Below are positions 58,568 to 64,000 of a DNA stretch of 64,000 nucleotides, in pieces; position 1 is the stretch's first letter, and the number at the start of each line of letters is the position of its first letter. Position numbers and translations under genes: made by a program. Source of the stretch: Histoplasma ohiense (lineage: Eukaryota; Ascomycota; Eurotiomycetes; Onygenales; Ajellomycetaceae). The stretch spans positions 434,001-498,000 of the forward strand of contig JAEVHH010000002.1 of NCBI GenBank assembly GCA_017607445.1. Reading direction: 5' to 3'. Under the pieces are notes generated by a model. That model was not told the DNA's origin. It made no database searches and was given only the letters and a program-made list of their open reading frames with translations.

Positions 58568-60044
58568 ATGATTCTCCTCGGCCTCTCAGGCCGCTATTTC
58601 ACATTCGTCGCCATCGCCATCCTCCTGGTCATTGTCATTCTCTACGGCTCTTTCTCCCACGTGTACAGTGGCCCTCTGTCATACTTGCCAAAATCACAGT
58701 CCCAGCTGCCGCTATGTCGCGCCCCCAGCCCAGCAGCGGGTTCCGATAACAATAACAGCAACGATGGTGCGTGTGTTGGAGTCAAACCATGGAAATTCGA
58801 GACGACCCGTGACGGAGATAACTACGGCTTGAGCAGGGAGCAGTGCCAGCAGGCGTTTCCGAAGCTGTATATTGAGATTGAGAAGGCTGTTGCGGCAAGG
58901 CGGGGACGGAATATTACCTTTGACGAACTGAATTCGAAGCCGCTGAAGAACTCAATGGTTAGAGCGATGATATATCAGGGCGCGGTGAGTAAATCTAGAA
59001 AAAGGAAAGAAAAGAAAATGTATTCCATTTTGATGAGAAGAGTCCCGTGAAGAAAGAGAAGTATACGGTGCTGACGTATAAGGTACCCATCTACTCTAGC
59101 TATACGTCATAAATTTTGAGGACATGAGATATACCTTCAGCCGAGCAAAGGCGTCTCTGAATGCCCTAAACCGTGCCCTTAACGCCATCCCAAACCGCTA
59201 TGAAATACCCAACATTGAATTCATCTTCACAACGGAGGACTACCACGACGACCCCCATCCCATATGGGTGTATTCCAAGCGCGAAACCAACGGCTGGGCC
59301 TGGCTCATGCCCGATTTCGGCTACTGGTCCTGGCCCGAGATCAAGGCCGGCCAATACCGCAGCATCCGTCAGCGAATCGCCGCCATCGACGAAGGCGCCA
59401 TCATAAATGGCAAACCCCGCACGGCCCTGCGATTCCAACGCAAGAAAAAACAGCTCCTATGGCGCGGCGCCATCGCCACGGCACCGGTACTGCGACAGAA
59501 ACTCCTCGACGTGACGAAGGGAAAATCCTGGGCCTCCGTGCGCGCTCTCAACTGGGCCGACGAGACCAGTATGCGGGACGACTACATCCCGATCGAGGAC
59601 CACTGCAAATACATGTTCCTTGCCCACGTCGAGGGACGCAGCTACTCCGGGCGCGGCAAGTATCTCCAGAACTGCCGGTCCGTGATAGTTGCGCACCAGC
59701 TGGTGTGGCGCGAGGCGCACCACGGCGCGCTGGTCGCCACAGGACCCGAAGCCAACTATGTCAAGGTCCGTCGCGACTTCTCCGACCTCGAGGCCAAAAT
59801 GAACTACCTGCTCGACAACCCGGAGGTGGCGGAGAAGATCGCGGAGAACAGCGTGCGTACTTTCCGCGACCGGTACCTGACGCCCGCGGCGGAGGCGTGT
59901 TACTGGCGCGAGCTGATCCATGCTTATGCATCCATGTGCGACTTTGAGCCTGTGCTATATGCGGATGCAAGTGGCGAGCCGAGTTCGGTGCGCGGTGTGC
60001 CGTTTGAGTCATTCGTGTTGGATTGGAAGTTGCCTGGGAAGTGA
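58568..60044 (+). CDS. GT90 / CAP10-like glycosyltransferase
   Basis: Type II membrane glycosyltransferase of family GT90 (DUF821, CAP10/KDELC-like), 453 aa. Exons: 58568-58984 and 59100-60044 (1362 nt, in frame). The 115-nt intron runs from GTGAGT to CTCTAG; splicing gives MIYQGALYVINFEDMRY, the usual pre-catalytic strand. Residues about 10-28 form one TM helix after a short cytosolic tail. The catalytic half contains EFIFTTEDYHDDP, MPDFGYWSWPE, KKKQLLWRGA, SYSGRGKYLQNCRSVIVAH and the C-terminal FRDRYLTPAAEACYWRELI. Related fungal proteins add xylose or mannose to capsule, wall or glycolipid acceptors; the acceptor here is unknown. Confidence 0.92.
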
Positions 60045-60270
60045 GTGAGTGAGCGAGTTAGTGAGTGAGAGTGTATGTTAATTTGTTGTTCTTTACAAGG
60101 AATTGTCTCTTGTTTTTTTCTTCGTTTTCGTTTGGTTTGGACGTTTATTTTTATATCCCAGACATGCCGAGAGATATTACGTTTTATTTTTTTATTTTCC
60201 CCCCCTTTTTTCGTTTTTCGTATAGTATGAATCATGGGTATGCCAAGGACTTCATTATGGTCAAAGGGGA

Positions 60271-60314
<44 letters not shown>

Positions 60315-63300
60315 CAAAATTGTTTGCATATACCAGTACCTATCCGTTGCCTACAAACGGCGGTTGTACTGTACATACATACAGCACGTCATCACGCCGA
60401 TGAATATTTTCCATATCCTCCTGATGATTTTCCCACGGTCTCTGATGACAACGTATGTAGTTGGACCAGCCGAGCCACCGGCTTTTGTTTGCATTGCAAG
60501 AATATCGATGAATAAACATTACTGATTGATTGATTGCCCATGGTGATACAAAGTTCCAACAACCAAACCCATCTCATGCTTCTTCGTATTTCCCTCACGA
60601 CGGAAGAACGCGCTGTGTCTTTTATTTCCTTCGCTCATCCCCTTCGCAACCCCCCCCCCGCCTCAGCCGTTATTGAACAAGGAAGACGTCGCAATGCGAA
60701 TTGAGCTATGTATGACGGTGGCTCACTCTATTAAGCGACCGCCACTTCAAAACCCCGCCGCTCTCCTCGTCCAAAAAGTCCACCCATGTTTTTGAATTGC
60801 CGCCTCTTTTGAATGACGTATGTAATGTACAGTACATTTAGCATGGCTTATGTCCTGCACCGCACAAGGGCTAAACGAACCGCGGCGAAAAGGCACAAAG
60901 TTCCGGGCCCTTGCCTCTCTCTGATGGCAGCGCAGTTCTACATCAATTAGTATGTATGTACTCCGTACTGTCCATTACTTCAGGGCAAACCCCCACCCAC
61001 ACCATCGGGCTTCCCCGGCCATGGATTATGGCACTTCTCCGTATTTGAGTGTATTCTTGGACGGGGCTGAGGATGGGGGAGGAGGAGGGGGGGTAGGGCG
61101 GATGATTGATTGGTTTATGTTTTTGTTTCGGCTACTGAACGTGTGTTTACATATAAAGACTTCAAAACTCGAGAACAGGAAGGCAAAATCTGCTCGGATT
61201 ACAAATTACAGATCCATGTAGCGGACAAAACTCGGGAGAGACTTTCCAAGAGGTACGCAGGGTTCTCGTAGTCAGGATTCTGCTTTGAGCTGCAGCAACT
61301 ACAGACTGAATGGCATGTGCGGAGTGCTGTCCAGGAATTGGATGAGAAGACTGGCTTTCCCGATGAGCATTCTGGAAGGAAACATGGGTCTATTCCGAGA
61401 AAAGCTACGCGGCATCAGCAAAAAAAAAAAAAAAAAAGCTTTTTGGAGAAGAAAAGACAGCAATGCGTCGGCTTTCGGGTAATTTGAACAAGTTGGAAGA
61501 ACTTCACTTACAAAGATAAATCCAGGCTACTCTTCCTGGTGAACGACATTCTGTGTGTGCTGCGGTAGTCCATGAATACTCGTACAGATATGTAACCCTG
61601 CTTCTAGCTAAAAGAGGAGGAAGAAGCGAGTGTTGGTTCATCCTCAATACAAATACGGAAAACACGGAAGATGCTGGACGCAGGCCATACTACAGCATTT
61701 TACCGCTAGTCAAGGGATACGACGATAATTGATCATCCCGCGAGACCTAACCGACCGCCTCCACTCCCAAGAATATGGCGATGGGAGGGAGAAAGTTCAT
61801 CTTTTGGGCGTTCTGAGTAGACGAATGAAACGAGACGATTTTTAAGTTTGAACATCCAAACACGATCTAATCCAGATAGTTATCATCTAACTTTTTACTG
61901 GACGATCTAGCGAACTTGTGCCAGCCCCCTCTGTTAGCCCTTTAGTTATGTGGTATGCAGGTGATGTGAGCTGATTGACTCTCCTTCGTAGAAATATAAA
62001 CACCGCCACCATGCACATGAGTGACGATCGTTCTCAGGGGTAATAAGCCGCATGTTTTTGATCAGGGATGCCATGCATTGGGCTGAGAATGTCTTCCTGC
62101 GCATGCAACCTTCCAGCTGGGACTCCATATATGCAGGATGAGACACCCATCTGAAGTGCCAAATGTTCGCGGGAAAACCACTGAAGTTTTGAGTCTAACA
62201 GGTGCTAGACAACACGAGAAAGATGAATAACGAGACACAGTCCAACAGCAACCTACAGAGAGAGAGGAACAAGGGACCCTTGGCATAGCCCGGCATCACA
62301 GCATCTTGTGGTAGGGATCTGTATCCGGAAAGCTGCAAATACCAACAGGGCGGCCTGGTCGTTTAAACGTAGCTTGTCCCTTCCGCTGTGTACGTGTACG
62401 ATTTCGTCGGCTGAGGGCTCCGAATTTTCGACAACGGTGACAACTTACAAGCGCTGATATGTCTGACAGCAGATCCCCCCACGCCGTCGTTGGTCGGTGA
62501 TCACGGGAGGATTGCCGTCATCGCTCATCAGTGCCGAGTCCGAGTCTCCCCAATGCCCCCCAAAATGCTCCCCAAAACTACCGAGAGATGTGGGACAAAA
62601 GATGAGGGGGGAGTCTTTTGCTCCCACGACAAAGTTTCCGAGGACAAAGGACACCGCCCATTTTCTGGCCATTAATTCTCGGCTGAAGAACCGCTTTTTT
62701 GCATTTTTTGTACACAATAGATATGTTATGGCGCAATTTCGAAGCGACGAAATCACCTTACCTCGGTAACTAGCGAATAGCTGGGAGGGCTAACTACGAA
62801 CTAACCAGTGGAACTGGAGAGTTGTGCGGGGGTGACTGAACGGATGAAACCCCGCATATCGATTAAAGAATTGGAAAAAATGGAGAAAGCAGACTGCATT
62901 CAGCCATAGAGGTTGAATTGTGGGATATTGTGGAATAGCTATCTATTATCGTGGGTCAGAGAAAGAGATCGTCGGGTTGATTCCAGGGCTTTGCATGGCA
63001 CTACCAAGGGAGTTACATAGTTGGGTGAAAACATGGGTGGAAGCATGGAACGAGCATGGAACGAGCATGGAACGATAGCAGTCGGTAAAAGTATGGGCAG
63101 GCTACTGTTAACCCGACCCCTAGCCTGGGCGCCAAGATTTAGGCACCAAGCCCCTAGACCAACCCTAAATCTTTCGGGGGAAGATGGATGTCTGATACCC
63201 GAGTCGTTGCAACATAAAGTCCTTCATCTCTTGGCCGACTGACATCACGGCTCTGAGAATGTATCATCATGAGATACTGCTTCAATTCCAAAGATGAATT

Positions 63301-63413
63301 CGCCATTATCGTCACATGTTCAAGCTATGAAAGGGGTGAGGTTTGAACAAAAAACAACATTTTCAAGAATCCTTCACAGGGATTCAGGGTTTTCTGATTT
63401 CTGTTTTTTTCTT

Positions 63414-63450
<37 letters not shown>

Positions 63451-64000
63451 TGCTTCATCTGAAACACAAAGAAACGGTTTTTACTGCTCCGGACAAGGAC
63501 GACCGATATCTTCCAAGATGTGCACAGATCTTCAATTTCTTACTCATTCTATTTCTTCGCTCATACTATCAACGCTGCTGACGTGCCCCCGTTTCAACCT
63601 CTCCTCCCGGATAATGGCCCTCATCAGGTTATTCTCAAAGGGTTTCCAGAAACAGCACTCCTAAAATTGATGCTGATTGGTATGCATTCGGCACCAACAC
63701 ATACGGTAAAAGGATGCAGATAGCAAAGTTCAGTGATTTTGAAAAACTGGACAGTGGTTCAACACTGATGCCTTGGCTAGGCTGGGTACATGGGAACGCC
63801 CCTTGGTCATTTGGCACCACATATTATTGCGAGAGTGCATTGATAATCACGCAATCAAATTTCTTTATATACTTATGGAGATACCTCTATGAGTGTAAGT
63901 TGGAGGCCACGGGATAATTTATGAACCCCCCCCCCCATCCAAGAATTTTCAACTCTAGCTCTAAAGAGATCCCTGGGTAGTGCAGATCACTGTGGCTGGA
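60045..64000. other. gene-free right edge with simple repeats
   Basis: No recognisable gene. Simple sequence: 42-T run 60273-60314, poly-A at about 61,421-61,437, three 11-bp tandem units GCATGGAACGA at 63043-63075, and a CT dinucleotide tract at about 63,411-63,450. The remaining frames (at most 112 aa) are without motifs. Confidence 0.5.
60273..60314 (+). repeat. poly-T run (42 nt)
   Basis: Uninterrupted run of 42 T about 230 bp after the GT90 stop. A long homopolymer like this is prone to length error in assembly. Confidence 0.9.

Overview
This window is fungal nuclear DNA. The genes have short introns (56-128 nt) with GT...AG ends and CTAAC-like branch points, and the products are filamentous-ascomycete families. 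The gene content points to the Eurotiomycetes, most likely Onygenales (a relative of Histoplasma or Blastomyces): a linked hydroxamate siderophore cluster with an NRPS, a B-family ABC transporter and an AMID-like oxidoreductase, a fungal copper nitrite reductase, and AT-rich transposon graveyards with RIP-like decay. The species cannot be fixed from the sequence alone.

Left third (about 2-29.8 kb), siderophore cluster. In order: an AMID-like FAD oxidoreductase (+, 427 aa), an ABCB-type full transporter (-, 1321 aa), a SidD/NPS6-type NRPS (+, 1971 aa), an RTA1-family membrane protein (-, 337 aa), a transposon-derived AT-rich block with a tRNA-like SINE head, a two-hotdog MaoC-type hydratase (+, 322 aa), an ornithine N5-monooxygenase of SidA type (-, 475 aa), a SidI-type acyl-CoA ligase (+, 589 aa) and a SidF-type transacylase (-, 439 aa) ending in the peroxisomal signal SKL. 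I assembled the exon structures by hand; every assembled CDS is a multiple of three and keeps family motifs across the junctions. The expected pathway is: ornithine is N5-hydroxylated (SidA), an acyl-CoA is made and dehydrated (ligase plus hydratase) in peroxisomes, the acyl group is moved to hydroxyornithine (SidF), units are joined by the NRPS, and the product is exported or recycled (ABC transporter).

The clearest regulatory signal is a 10-bp GATA motif, RATCWGATAA, which I recall as the reported binding site of the Histoplasma iron repressor Sre1. I found 13 exact copies in the first 30 kb and none by eye in the remaining 34 kb. Every siderophore gene has one or more in its 5' region or in a shared divergent promoter, except the RTA1-like gene.

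Middle (29.8-49.1 kb). About 8 kb with no recognisable gene is followed by hapB (NF-YA, 469 aa), the DNA-binding subunit of the CCAAT-binding complex, which in other fungi works with HapX in iron control. A further 10 kb without intact genes includes an AT-rich nested repeat region at about 43-47.2 kb: a TA-flanked TIR element, two partial copies of it, a decayed pogo/Fot1 transposase, and a 308-bp solo LTR with a perfect ATTCT target duplication.

Right third (49-64 kb). A kinesin-3 of UNC-104/KIF1 type (-, 1674 aa), a mitochondrial copper nitrite reductase (+, 447 aa) and a GT90/CAP10-like glycosyltransferase (+, 453 aa), then about 4 kb with only simple repeats.
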